DNA of 64,000 nt from Helicostylum pulchrum (Eukaryota > Mucoromycota > Mucoromycetes > Mucorales > Mucoraceae), in NCBI GenBank assembly GCA_025677825.1, contig JAIXMO010000008.1, forward strand, positions 248,001 to 312,000, read 5' to 3'. This document shows positions 47,060 to 57,246 of this stretch, one piece after another. The notes under the pieces are model-generated. The model made no database searches and was not told where the DNA came from. It saw nothing but the letters and a program-made list of their open reading frames with translations. The translations under genes and the position numbers were made by a program. Each line of letters opens with the position of its first letter. Within the stretch, counting starts at the first letter, position 1.

Positions 47060-47653
47060 TAATAAATGCATATAGGGACCTGGTCGTTACAAGTGGTCAT
47101 TCTGCGGAAGAATAGAGCAGCAGCAAAGAATCTGAACCTGCACTTGCTACTCCCACTCCCAGTATTCAAAAAATATAGTACCTGGCAAGATAACTTCTCC
47201 CCTCCCAAAGGTAACATATGTATTGATTATGCAAATGAATTAAATAACATATTAATTTTTTTTTTCTAAAAAACGTTTAGTTCTCGCCGATAAGCATGGC
47301 AAGAGTCACTGGACAACCGGTCATACTGCTATTCCTCGTCGTTTTACATTTCCCGAACTCCAATAATTTTTGTTAATAAGCATACCGTTGGTAACTGGGA
47401 GGAGTTCGCTAACTACCCTGGACCTGGACCTATACCTCAAGCCACTACTACCGCTACTACTTCTACTGCTACTGCTACTGCTACTGCGCCTACCGCGCCT
47501 GATCCTCCTGCTAGCTATAGCGAACCTTTTGAGGAAAAAGAACGGTCAAGCTCTGAAACCGAAAAGAAGGCAATGAAGCCTATCCGACTTCGGGTAAAAC
47601 GTTCTGATTATAGCTTTGTCAATCTCAGTTTATACGACGTAGGTTTTAAATAG
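47060..47653 (+). pseudogene. Broken gene of unknown family
   Basis: Coding-like segments occur in shifting frames on plus: GRYKWSFCGRIEQQQ, then EPALATPTPSIQK, then VLADKHGKSHWTTGHTAIPR with RFTFPEL, a stop at about 47366, and finally a 90-codon frame with NWEEFANYPGPGPIPQ, a Thr-Ala repeat, and PIRLRVKRSDYSFVNLSLYD to the stop at 47651-47653. Third positions favour C and T, as in real coding sequence. Introns could account for part of it (a GTAACA donor at about 47211 and a TTTAG acceptor at 47280), but the stop after FPEL has no tidy splice solution. The family is not recognised. Confidence 0.45.
47442..47488. repeat. ACTGCT-type hexanucleotide repeat
   Basis: Imperfect tandem array of ACTRCT units encoding Thr-Ala repeats inside the broken gene. 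Confidence 0.8.
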
Positions 47654-48979
47654 TGATTCGTAAAAACGTGGCTTTGGCACTTTTTCTATTATTATTTTTA
47701 TTTTGTCATTTGACAAATTACTATTCCTTAAGTATTGTCGGGAGAACTTGTACAGACAAGCGGTCGAAAATATGACAAAGAGGAAGACAAAGACTATTCT
47801 TTTTTTAATAAATCAAATGGTTTTTTATATATAGGGAATGATTTTTTTTATAATAAATGTCTAAATGCGTAAAGAGGAGGGGAGGAAGAAAGTTTGTATT
47901 TAGTTTGTGGAGATACCAGAGTATTCATCAAATCATAAAGACGAATCTAAGCTTTAAATAGCTTGAATATTAGCACACTTAAATAACTTATCAATAGTAG
48001 TAGTGATAACGGAACTAAACCACCAATACTGACAAAATAATGCTTATCGACATTATCACCGACAGGAGACTCGATAAAGATTATAACTGATACCAACAAT
48101 GATTTACTACAAAAGCTTGAAAGTAGAACCCATTTCATCCAAACATCAAAATAAATGATTTTAATAGTAGTAGTTTTTATTTTGTAAGCAAACGAGAGAC
48201 ATTCACTATGAGTAGTAACATATTATGTGCTAGGGTTGTTGTCAGAATATAAAAAGTATTTTTGAGACTCTTCTCCTTAGTGTTATCAGAACAGGTTCAA
48301 CTGGACTGGTATCGTAACAAAGTTCTACATCTCTTATTCTTCCAAGTCTTTTTTATACCTCTTGACATTTTCTTCAGTGTATTCTATATTAAAAAATATG
48401 CATATAGCCATGTCTTTTGTAATTTCCATGATTTATTTCTTAAAGACGAAGAAAGTAAATACAAGATATAAGTTTCAGTTACATATTCCATGAATAAAAT
48501 AACATACTTGTAAATATATTGGTTTAAAGTAAAAAAAAAAAGAGGGAGAAAATAAAAAAAAAAGCTTTATTAAAAGAGTCTATTTACGCGTGATGTATTT
48601 TACTACTACGCCATATTTTTTTTTCTGAACATGTATAAATAATTCCCCATATTTAAAAGACATTAGCCTTGACCTTGAAAGGGACTTCATCATTCGAGAA
48701 AAATAAGATCATATCTACGGGTCTTCCGAGACTTGTTGTCTTTCAAAGAAGATGGCCTTTAAACGTAAAAGTTAGTACATTCAATACAAATAAATTACTT
48801 TGAACAAAAATATCAAAAATTGCACTAAATACAACACTCTTAATACTAACTCTCAAAAACAATATATAATAATACATCAAACATAAAGCTATCAATAAAC
48901 TTATTTTTCTTAACCAACTGGGCCTATTTATATTATTTTAATATTTCAATATTAGCTTCTTTTTTTTTCGTTTTATTGT
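47654..48979. other. Gene-poor interval
   Basis: No supported gene. Frames of 63 codons (47947-48138, minus) and 69 codons (48262-48471, plus) are hydrophobic and AT-driven. The minus one could encode a small membrane peptide but has nothing else in its favour. Confidence 0.5.
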
Positions 48980-49110
48980 GTAAATCTACCCTCTCCTTCA
49001 CGGCAGCTTACGCAGATGTTACACGGCCGGTGAACTCGTTCGGCTTTATATTGCCTGCACAATAGTTTTTACATCCAAATGATCTGCAAAATTTGATTGT
49101 CTGTCGTGCC
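48980..49110 (-). pseudogene. Possible relic of a Cys-rich zinc-binding domain
   Basis: Minus-strand frames encode FCRSFGCKNYCAGNIKPNEF and, one frame over, RPCNICVSCREGEGRF. Joined by a frameshift these would form a Cys-rich module (C-x4-C-x3-C, then C-x2-C-x2-C) like those in some transposon-encoded proteins. Stops bracket it on both sides. The resemblance is by eye only. Confidence 0.35.
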
Positions 49111-50419
49111 TAAAACTTCTAACGTGGTGAATACTCTCAGAGCCACGCTTTATTTTTTATATATAATACTAAAGGTGCTCGCCACTTGGCCAACTTGCGC
49201 AACTCGGTTTAATTCCCAAAAGAATTGAGCTGAAAAATTAGTGTTTATTTCAACCATTTTGTGCTCAGGTGTGTGATAGCATACTTTTTTACTATGGCTC
49301 TCGTTGGTTTACCTTTTGATCCGCGTGGATACTTTGAAAGCGCTTTTTTTTTAAAAAAAAATACAGTTCAAAATTGATTACCGAAGGCGATCCTTTTCTT
49401 TTCAGTTCCCAATCAAATCAAAAAAGGAGAGCCGCTATTTTCTGAAACCATTTTGTTTTAGAAAATAAGGGCTACGCTTTGATCGATAGTTTATGTATTG
49501 ATATACTTCGGGATTTCCGTGTGGGAACCGAAAATTCCGTTTTTATTTAGTCCTCTAAATGTCGTATTGAGGGAAGAATGGAGAATAAGATATTTTTTCT
49601 TCGGTCGATGATTTAAGATTAAATCTTTGACCTAGTTTATTCCTTTTTACTTTTATTTTCAATTTCATTCTATATAATTTTAACTTGCGCCCGCCTCTTG
49701 GGAAATAATAATTTTATTTTCTCTTACACAGAGCAATAAATAAAACAATTAAAAAAAAAAGAATAAGATAATTTTAATGACAACCTCTCTCACTTCATTA
49801 CAAATTGTCCAATAAAACAAGAAATATGGTCGATAATTATACCCAAGTACTTTCATTACTACTCCCAACATATTAACCACTCTTCTCTCTCTTGAACCAC
49901 CTACCACAATCCGAAAACGTTAACTTCCCAAATATTACACCATTCTGTCTACTACCCACTGGACAATATGGATATATTACTGTGAGTATATTATCAATCA
50001 AACGCCTTTTATTTTGGACACAATCGTGAACAAAATAACTTCGCATATTTCACTTTTATTAGACAAGCCAGCCATTGATTAAAAAAAAAAAAAAAAAAAA
50101 TAGATCTCCATTCCCCTCATAGATAGAAATTTCCCTTAAAGTTCCACCTCTCCGAGATGTGTGACCTCAAGATAATAAACATCTTATTTTACAATAAAAT
50201 AATTTTAAATTAAGTGGATCTACTAAACCAGCGAGGTACCAACAAGGTACTATCATGAATAAAAAAAAATGCTTAGAATATCTGTAACGGTTATGTGTGA
50301 AGAAATACGCAATTTATTAACAGTAAAATGTTTACATGTTTTCCATGTTCATACACTTTGAGAAGAATTTTGAAGAGTGTCGGATCAACCCTTTACGATT
50401 TTTTGATGTAGCTTCTTTT
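49111..50419. other. Gene-poor interval
   Basis: No gene was recognised. A C/T-rich block at 49780-49980 resembles the leaders or decayed coding of other elements in the window but has no open frame of note. An A20 run sits near 50081-50100. Confidence 0.5.
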
Positions 50420-50700
50420 TTTTGTATAAAGTTTAGTCGGATCCGCCAGAGAGACGGTCAGCTGTTACTGCTTATTCAATACGGTGAGCTATAATTTCAT
50501 TCTTTGCTAGAGGTGTCTTTCGAACTTCTTGTTTGATCTTTGCCCATCATTCTTCAATGGGATTTAACATTGGCGGATAAGGCGATAAAAACATGGCATT
50601 AGACCATGTTTATGAGTTGACTGCAAACATCAGGTCTTTCGTGGATTGCAGAATTATCCGTCACAGGTATACATAGTTTTTAACCTATTTCTTTACTAAA
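50420..50700 (-). mobile_element. Tc1/mariner transposase relic (DDE C-terminus)
   Basis: Minus-strand frames carry the end of a Tc1/mariner (DDE_3) transposase: VTDNSAIHE, which corresponds to the D-N-A-P-x-H motif of the second catalytic Asp, then in another frame FLSPYPPMLNPIEE, a TGA at 50549-50547, and WAKIKQEVRKTPLAKNEIIA. PPYSPxLNPIE-x-x-W is the hallmark around the third acidic residue. Frameshift plus stops show it is dead. Fragments continue weakly to about 50760. No terminal repeats were identified. Confidence 0.85.
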
Positions 50701-51589
50701 CAGTAGAAAGTGATATGAGTCAGCCCCATAAGATAGACCTTTTTTGGTACCAATTATCTTTTTTTTTCCACCACTATATCTACTAAATAATGATAATCAA
50801 CTAGCCTAAATTGTGCTTAAAGAAGGAACCAATGGTGAAAAGAAAAGAAATCATTTGCCTCCTGCTCATACTGGGTACCCTACAATTGGCACATGGAGAA
50901 CAGAACTCCATATCATCATATACTAGTCAATATAATCAGATAACGATATCTTTTTTTTTTCACTTAAACCAAGTGTAATGCCAGCAATTCCCTAGTAAAG
51001 TCACTACTGCCCATTTAGTCTACGCTAGGCGTCCTCGTAAACAAGCGCAGCTGTTCTGTTCAGCTGGAAGTTGACTAAGCTAAAGCGTGACAAAGGAATC
51101 ACTAGCAAAGCAAAAGAACCCATGAATATGTTTACAGTGAGATTTTTTTCAAAAAATAAAATAAGGATGACGTGACACACGCTCGCCTTATGACCGTGTA
51201 ACTATAGTTGGGTAGTATTTAAAGGATCTTATTCAAAATGCGTATCGAAATATCTACTAATGATACGGTTGATACAGCTAGTTACATACATTACCTCTCA
51301 TAGCTTAGTTTACTGAAACTAAGAATAACTTAAATAATCATTGACCTTTATGATATTTTTAAATGTTTTTAATAAGATATAATATATAAGTAAAATAAAG
51401 TTATTTAAATGGTTTGTGAGAGTACAGTCTGTCAAATTTGTTATATATTCATGCTGTTAACGCAGGGAAATGGCTGCTTGGATTTTTCTTCTGAGTAATG
51501 GGCAGCCTAACATGTCTTCTCTTTTTGAGCTTCTAGAGCAGTCTGAATTTTTACAGACTTTATAAATTCTTTTTTTTTTTTCAGAGAAG
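50701..51589. other. Gene-poor interval, partly decayed transposon flank
   Basis: The first 100 bp may continue the mariner relic. The rest is AT-rich with no coding signal. Confidence 0.5.
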
Positions 51590-51962
51590 GCGATGCAAAA
51601 TACGTAGTATGAGAAGATGCAGGAATTGGTAAAGTTTCACCTTGTAATAAAAGCCTGGGTTGATGAATAATATGTACTGGTAGGATATATTGTGGTTGAG
51701 GGAGCGGAACAGACCTAAACTTCTTGTGACATCAACTACAGCACGTCTCCGGATGCTTCCCAAAAAAACCATGCTTTACCAAAAGCGTCATAAACAAAGC
51801 TGCAGCATGTGATAGTAATGACAAAGAGAACATTTCCCTGAACCTGCTGCTGTAGAAAGAGATAATCAGCAACAATGGATTTGCTTGCAAGTGATTTACC
51901 ACTAGGTGAAATAAATGTGTATTTGTTTGCATGTGTTATTCGTTTCAAATAATCAAAATGAT
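51590..51962 (-). pseudogene. Gene fragment with an MBD-like segment
   Basis: A minus frame reads HANKYTFISPSGKSLASKSI followed by VADYLFLQQQ. The SPSGK-x-x-x-SK-x-x-V-x-x-YL pattern resembles the core of methyl-CpG-binding (TAM/MBD) domains. After a stop and a frame change, LPQPQYILPVHIIHQPRLLL and a Pro/Ser tail continue to about 51590. The domain's first half is missing, because the sequence upstream turns into an antisense, unrelated coding fragment. It is probably a truncated relic; the MBD call is tentative. Confidence 0.35.
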
Positions 51963-52371
51963 AAAAAAAAAAAAAAACTTTACGAAAACGCGCTGAACAA
52001 CAACGACAACAGCAACAACAACAACAGCAACAACAACATAGAACAAGAGATAGAAGAATCTCAAAGAAGAACAAATCAAAAAGTAAGACAGTTTGTCCAA
52101 ATCTCGTTTGAGAGAGAAGCAACAAATCAAGTTGCCGTGTTAAAAGAGACTATCGACACCGACAACTCGGACACTAGTGCCTCCATCTCCTCCACCACCC
52201 CAAACCTTAATAATGAATATGATACTATTTACGTTTCTGGCTGCAGTTCCTCTGTCGGTACAGTTATTAAAGTCGAAGCCCTTTCTCGTCAACGTAATTA
52301 TAACTCACTCGATTGCAACAATAAAGCTGTAGCTGCCCTAGGTTTAAACTCGATTCTAGATCTTAGTAGGA
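51963..52371 (+). pseudogene. Poly-Asn/Gln coding fragment truncated at both ends
   Basis: The plus frame has clear coding composition (third positions mixed C/T, many ACC, TCC, GTC and CAA codons). It encodes an Asn-rich run from a CAA/CAG-type repeat, then EQEIEESQRRTNQKVRQFVQ, VAVLKETIDTDNSDTSASIS, and ends NKAVAALGLNSILDL at about 52371. At that point it collides with an F-box/LRR fragment on the other strand. There is no start codon in good context, and no acceptor or upstream exon is evident. It looks like a transplanted piece of a regulator-type protein. Confidence 0.5.
51998..52038. repeat. CAA/CAG trinucleotide repeat
   Basis: Imperfect CAACAA/CAGCAA array of about 14 units. It reads as Asn in one plus frame, Gln in another and Cys/Leu on the reverse strand, which generates several spurious frames. 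Confidence 0.9.
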
Positions 52372-53110
52372 TAGCATGTTACCTGTTCATTTCGCGACGT
52401 CGTTGGTGAATATAACGGACAAAAATATTTGATCTCTAGCTCCTCAAGTGTTTTAAAACAACATAATAAGGTATCGAAATGAACAGCAGGTGTGCTGTGA
52501 TCTCCATTCAATAATATTAAAAGTTTCAGCTTTTCAAACTGAGATACATACTTCATAATACCATCAAATTCTTGTTGTAGTAATTGGTCGTTGACAAATG
52601 GGATACATAGAGTTTCAATTGAACTACGGTGTTTATACGCAATACGATGCAAATAATTGTGAGTGCTTTTATGATTATTTGCAGATACATGACGAATTGA
52701 TATTGACTTTAATCTGCTTAATTTTACTTAACTCGACCAAACCCATCTACAATATATAGAGTCAAGCCTTAACTCGAGTAAAAAAGGACAATACATAATT
52801 ACATCAATTAATATTTGATATAACAGACGCCTATTGGTATATACGGTGAGTGAGTGAACTAGTGTTCCGGTTGTTCGTAAACTATAGATAAGTTTGGCAA
52901 CTTTAGCTTCTGGTGTTATGATTATTGTAGAGAAAAAGACGCGTCTGGCCATATCTCGCCAGCTTTTACAAACTGACGTGCAAACAAGAAAGAAGTTTAT
53001 TAAAATAAAATTATGTTAGAAGCTTTTTTAATGAGTACCTTAAAGTGTCTGAATTCCAGCGGTAAGGGAGTAATGAGTTTGGATTTAATTATTCTGCTTT
53101 CAATCGACAT
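52372..53110 (-). pseudogene. F-box/leucine-rich-repeat protein pseudogene
   Basis: The minus strand starts at ATG 53110 with SIESRIIKSKLITPLPLEFR, then, after a likely intron (about 53042-52962), FVKAWRDMARRVFF, matching the F-box helix ending in CKSWRDMAR. Leucine-rich segments follow: RTTGTLVHSLTVYTNRRLLY and DVIMYCPFLLELRLD, an in-frame TAA near 52734-52732, then SIETLCIPFVNDQLL, KLLILLNG and KTLEELEIKYF. The F-box itself is shortened, the frame is interrupted, and the 3' end runs into the antisense fragment at 52371. Large F-box/LRR families are common in this fungal group. Confidence 0.65.
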
Positions 53111-54485
53111 AATTTGATGAAGAGAAAACGAAAGGATGATACATAGTTTTTTTTTTTTCACTGATTTATAAGTAAGGAATTTGATTGTTTAGCTGAAAAA
53201 AAAAAATTGATTTCCTGCTAAGAACAAAGAAAGCATTTAGGCCCTTCTAATTATACTTTTATTGTCAATACGTTTTACTCCTTTTATTTTCTAAACTTAA
53301 TCAACGACTGGTTACTTTCATACATACTAGTTTATTTCACCAAGCTTTACTTGTTGATAAATTATCATCTTGCATCACTCGTATCAATTATCTGTAAGGA
53401 CTGAGAAATTACTTTTTGTATTGTCTGGTACAATCCCGGCTGGTTTCATTGTAATAAGTACGTGCAGAATAGTATTTAATCGTGTTCAGGTGAATCGAAC
53501 GGCCCCAAACCCGCTATAGTCATTTTCAGTTAATTTTATAAAGTGACCAGAGCTTGACTTTGTCGCTTATCAAGTATTGAAATAGTTAGATAATACTATA
53601 TATACATAATGGAATGTATATTACCTGCTGCATGAATAAAATATATTTTTAATTTTTCAAAGACGTCAATAGACGCAGTACTTATACTTTTTTGTAAAGT
53701 GGAAAAAATGGAGCTTTACTAAAAAAAATTGAGATTTGATATGATTAAATGAGATCTCAGGAAATGATACCGATCAGCATTTGTCTTAAGCATTGTAAAA
53801 CACCCGTAAGTTTCTTTGCGATGATCAAAGTGTATCTTCCTCGTATCTTGATTCAGATACTCTCCAGAATAATTAATTTTATCAGTTATGATAAAATAGA
53901 TCATGAATAAAAGTGACTATCCATTTTATCAGCCCAAGATGTATTTATTCCATCTTTTTTTTTTAGAATAGATAAATCACTTTTCTTCCTCTTTTCCTTT
54001 TATAAAAACGTAGTTTAACATTTGACATTGTCGGTCATACCAAATTCTTGTCGATTTTTTAACGCGGTGTATGCTACAAAATAACACTTTTTCGCTTAAA
54101 AGAAAAGCTGATTTTCCCTAAAAGAACAAAGGTATCGTATATGCTAAAAGAATTAAATAATTTAGTGGGCTAGATTCTTATTATTTAATCTTTAAAATTA
54201 TAGACCACATTTACCAAACTGCTCAGAGTGTGGTCGAAAGACCACGAGAAATAACAGTGTTGACTTAACGAGCTTGAGATACCCACAAAAAAATCAAGCA
54301 GCCATTTTATTTGGGATGTCTTAAGTAATCATCATCGTATCAAATACTAAGTCCATAACTATTTTTTTTTTTTTTACATGATTTCAGAAAATACGATGAT
54401 CGAAGAAAGATAAAAATTGTGTGTGTGTGTGTGTGTGTCTGTATGTTTTATTTTAATGTGAACTCACTTATTACTATTTTTGTAG
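53111..54485. other. Gene-poor interval
   Basis: AT-rich sequence with no supported gene. It ends with a TG microsatellite and an acceptor-like TTTTTGTAG just before the orphan exon at 54486. Confidence 0.5.
54419..54438. repeat. TG dinucleotide microsatellite
   Basis: Ten TG units, just upstream of the orphan exon. Confidence 0.85.
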
Positions 54486-54653
54486 GATTTACTAATGCAA
54501 GAAAGGACGAAACGAGAAGAAATAAAGAAAGAGATTGCAAAGTATAAAGTTTACATCTCACGTTATGAAGCTAAAAATCGAGAATATGAAGATTTTAATC
54601 GTCGAGCTGGCCTTTTAATTTCCGACATTAGATTTACAAATAATTCAAAGTAA
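54486..54653 (+). pseudogene. Orphan terminal exon encoding a coiled-coil segment
   Basis: A consensus acceptor (TTTTTGTAG) is followed by 55 codons ending in TAA. The peptide is charged and helical (LLMQERTKREEIKKEIAKYK, then RYEAKNREYEDFNRRAG), typical of a coiled coil. No upstream exon with a donor in a compatible frame was found. It is either the last exon of a gene whose first exon I missed or a gene fragment. Confidence 0.4.
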
Positions 54654-55396
54654 AAATACACTTACACTTCGATATTTTCATACTTGGTCTTTTTTATTGT
54701 AATACCTCATTGAAGGCCTAACACCACAATCTTTGGAGACCTATCCCACTGTTGAACTCATTGAGAGAGAAAGGGTATTAATCTGATTTTGATAGCGTCC
54801 AGTGAAACATGGGCTTTGCTGTTAAACCTAAATAATCAATCTTTTTTTTTTTTTTGCTCTTCCATGGTTGTCAAAACAAAACAAAAAAAGGGTTATAAAT
54901 ATCTATGTTATGGATGAAATATAACTAAATTAATGGAGAGAAGAACAAGAAGGGGAATCTGTTAATCTTAAAGTATTATTTGGTGATCTTGACAGCAGTT
55001 GGGGCATGGACTGATTATTAATTTCCCTGAGATTTTAAACCTTATTGTTACTCGAACCTTTTTATAGGTGACTTAAGGTGAAATGCAGCAACTAAATAAG
55101 TATGTGTCTTATATTGAGGCGATATATAAATTCGTTTGTTTTAAAAAACACCCTGCATCTCGGTAAACGAATGTTACAACTGCTTAAAAAATACTTTCTA
55201 AAAAGGAATAGCGATTTTTTAAAGTTACAGCTTATGTTGGTTTATGATGCTACTACACACGTATCTTGTATGTTCCACCAATAGTAATGTGATATCTAAG
55301 CCAATATTTTCATCTACCTTTTTTTTATTTTCGTTTTCTTTTTCTTTATCTTTATCTTTTACGTTTCCTTTTTTTTTAAAAAAAAAACCTATCATC
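54654..55396. other. Intergenic region upstream of the Sel1-repeat pseudogene
   Basis: AT-rich, ending in a T/C-rich leader (about 55318-55390). The frame at 55102-55284 has no motif. Confidence 0.55.
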
Positions 55397-56707
55397 ATGG
55401 CTAACTCTCATCAACGTTAGTATATATCTTAAGTATACTCTTTGACACTATTAAGCTAATATTTTAATTATACCCCTTTTTCTCTTTCTAGAATCTGGCA
55501 CATATTTATTCGAAAAAGGAAAAACATACTATAGTAATCAAGACTATGAGACGGCTTTACTGTACTTTGTACAAGCACACAAGGCTGGCCATGTTGGATC
55601 TCAGATTTGTGTAGCAGAAATTTATTATCATGGATTAGGAGCAGAAACAGACTACTCTACAGCATTATTTTGATACAAATTAGCAGGAGAAAATGGAAAT
55701 GTTGATGCTCAGAGGATGGTTGGGGTCATATATTACGACGAAAAAGTAGGTGGTATCCCAGATTACCAACAGGCGATGGAATGGCTTTACAAATCGGCTG
55801 AAAAAGGCGATTTTGAAGCCCATACATTAATTGGTTTGATGCACTTTAGAGGAAATGGAACGACAAAGAATTTCAAAGAAGCGTTGGATTAGTATAAACA
55901 AGCAGTAGTTAAAGGCGACTATAACAGTTTCTATACTATTGGGGCTATATACCTTCTTGGTGGATACGGTGTTGACAGAGATTTCGATTTAGCAGAAACC
56001 TCGCTTATGAGGGGTGTCGAAAAGCTGGTAACCGTGGATCTGCGTTGAATGGTGTAGGGCTACTGTATCAAAGTGGACTTGGTGTAATTCAAAGTCATAG
56101 CACTGCAATATTATATTTTGAAAAAGCCGCCAATATGGGCTATCATTATGGTGATGTTTCTAATAGCCTTGGAGATATTTATAAGAAAGGATACGGTAGA
56201 GATGTAAACTTGGAAGCTGCCTTCGAGTATTATTCCAAATCTGCAAATCTCTTTTACCAAGACGGTATGCTTAACCTTGGATTAATGTATATGGAAGGTT
56301 TAGGAACTGAAGTCAACCGGGACTTGGCACTGTATTGGCTTCAAAGGGCAGACCTATTTGGAAAAGAAGAAGCGAAAAAGTATATCGACAAAATTGCTAT
56401 AAATTCAACTCAGGTAACTCAGATTGTTCATGTTGAAGAAGATATGCAATTGTCGATACGAGAAAAGAGGTTACAAAATGCTCCGTTAATAAGTATAAAA
56501 GAATTAGCAATTATGATGATAAGAAATAAGTTAAAAAAAGCTATGAATAACAAACTAAAGGATAGCGATGAGAAAGTCACGGCCCAAGATAAAAAGCCAG
56601 AACCGAAAAGTTTCTTTCATGTTGAAGGAGAAAAAGAAGTGAAGAACCTACAATTTTCTTTCATGTCGAAGGAACAGAGGAAAGAAAGTGAACCAAAAAT
56701 AAAATAA
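55397..56707 (+). pseudogene. Sel1-like repeat protein, recently inactivated
   Basis: Exon 1 (55397-55415) and a long exon from 55492 encode about 8-9 Sel1-like repeats, the alpha/alpha modules of Chs4/Skt5 and Hrd3-type adaptors. Examples are YYHGLGAETDYSTALF, GVIYYDEKVGGIPDYQQAME, GLMHFRGNGTTKNFKEALD, LLYQSGLGVIQSHSTAILYF and GLMYMEGLGTEVNRDLALYW. The reading frame is broken three times: TGA at 55671-55673 and TAG at 55890-55892, both exactly where the repeat has its conserved Trp, and a 1-nt loss in an A run near 56022. After that the frame runs cleanly to the stop at 56705-56707 with a Lys/Glu-rich tail. The rest is well preserved, so inactivation is recent, or the lesions are sequencing errors or recoded. 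Confidence 0.85.
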
Positions 56708-56913
56708 AAATTCAATTATAATATATCATCTGCGAAATAAGCGTTTCCCTTGCCTCCTGTAATATTTAGTGCTAATGCTACTTTTAAAGATTCTTTTTTC
56801 TTGCACTCGATACATGTATATATTTTACTGGCGAATTGTTCTTTTAGGACTGCAATATGTATTTTCCTCATAAATTGTAAAAATATTTCGGTTTTTTTAT
56901 TTGATTTTGAAGG

Positions 56914-57195
56914 TTACACGTCTAAAAGAGGGATTTTCAGTGATAGATAAAAGTATAGCTGCAGCTTATCCAACTTATTAAAAAAATATATTCCGTATTG
57001 ATCCTCGATTAATCCGCTTGGTTTAGTTACAGGTATCACAAAAGCTTCTTTGTCTTCCCGATTTTTGTGTATTGTAATATATTTACATTGTATCTGCCAA
57101 TCTAAAACTGGTTTTATAATATAAAATGCTTCATGTAGTCGTCTGAAACAAGAAAAGCGCAGTTTGGAAAAAGAGGCAACAAAATAAAACGTCAT
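56914..57195 (-). CDS. Possible small protein divergent from LTO1 (93 codons), uncertain
   Basis: An open frame from ATG 57195 reads MTFYFVASFSKLRFSCFRRL, then WQIQCKYITIHKNREDKEAF and VIPVTKPSGLIEDQYGIYFF. Codon choice is plausibly coding. Alternatively an acceptor-like TTGTTTCAG at about 57144 marks the start of a lone exon. It lies 51 bp from the LTO1 start in divergent orientation. No family is recognised. Confidence 0.3.
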   Translation of the reverse strand: MTFYFVASFSKLRFSCFRRLHEAFYIIKPVLDWQIQCKYITIHKNREDKEAFVIPVTKPSGLIEDQYGIYFFNKLDKLQLYFYLSLKIPLLDV

Positions 57196-57246
57196 ATTTT
57201 TATTTAGCAAAAAAAAAAAACTTTCTTTTTTGCTTTATTAGTCATC

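Noticed and set aside
49150..49230. GGCCAAGTGG phrase on minus resembling a tRNA D-arm (possible SINE)
   Set aside because: No B box or complete cloverleaf follows, so a tRNA-derived element is not supported.
53480..53520. tRNA-like B-box resemblance (GAATCGAACGGCC)
   Set aside because: No cloverleaf could be drawn around it and there is no A box at the right distance. No tRNA gene was convincing anywhere in the window.
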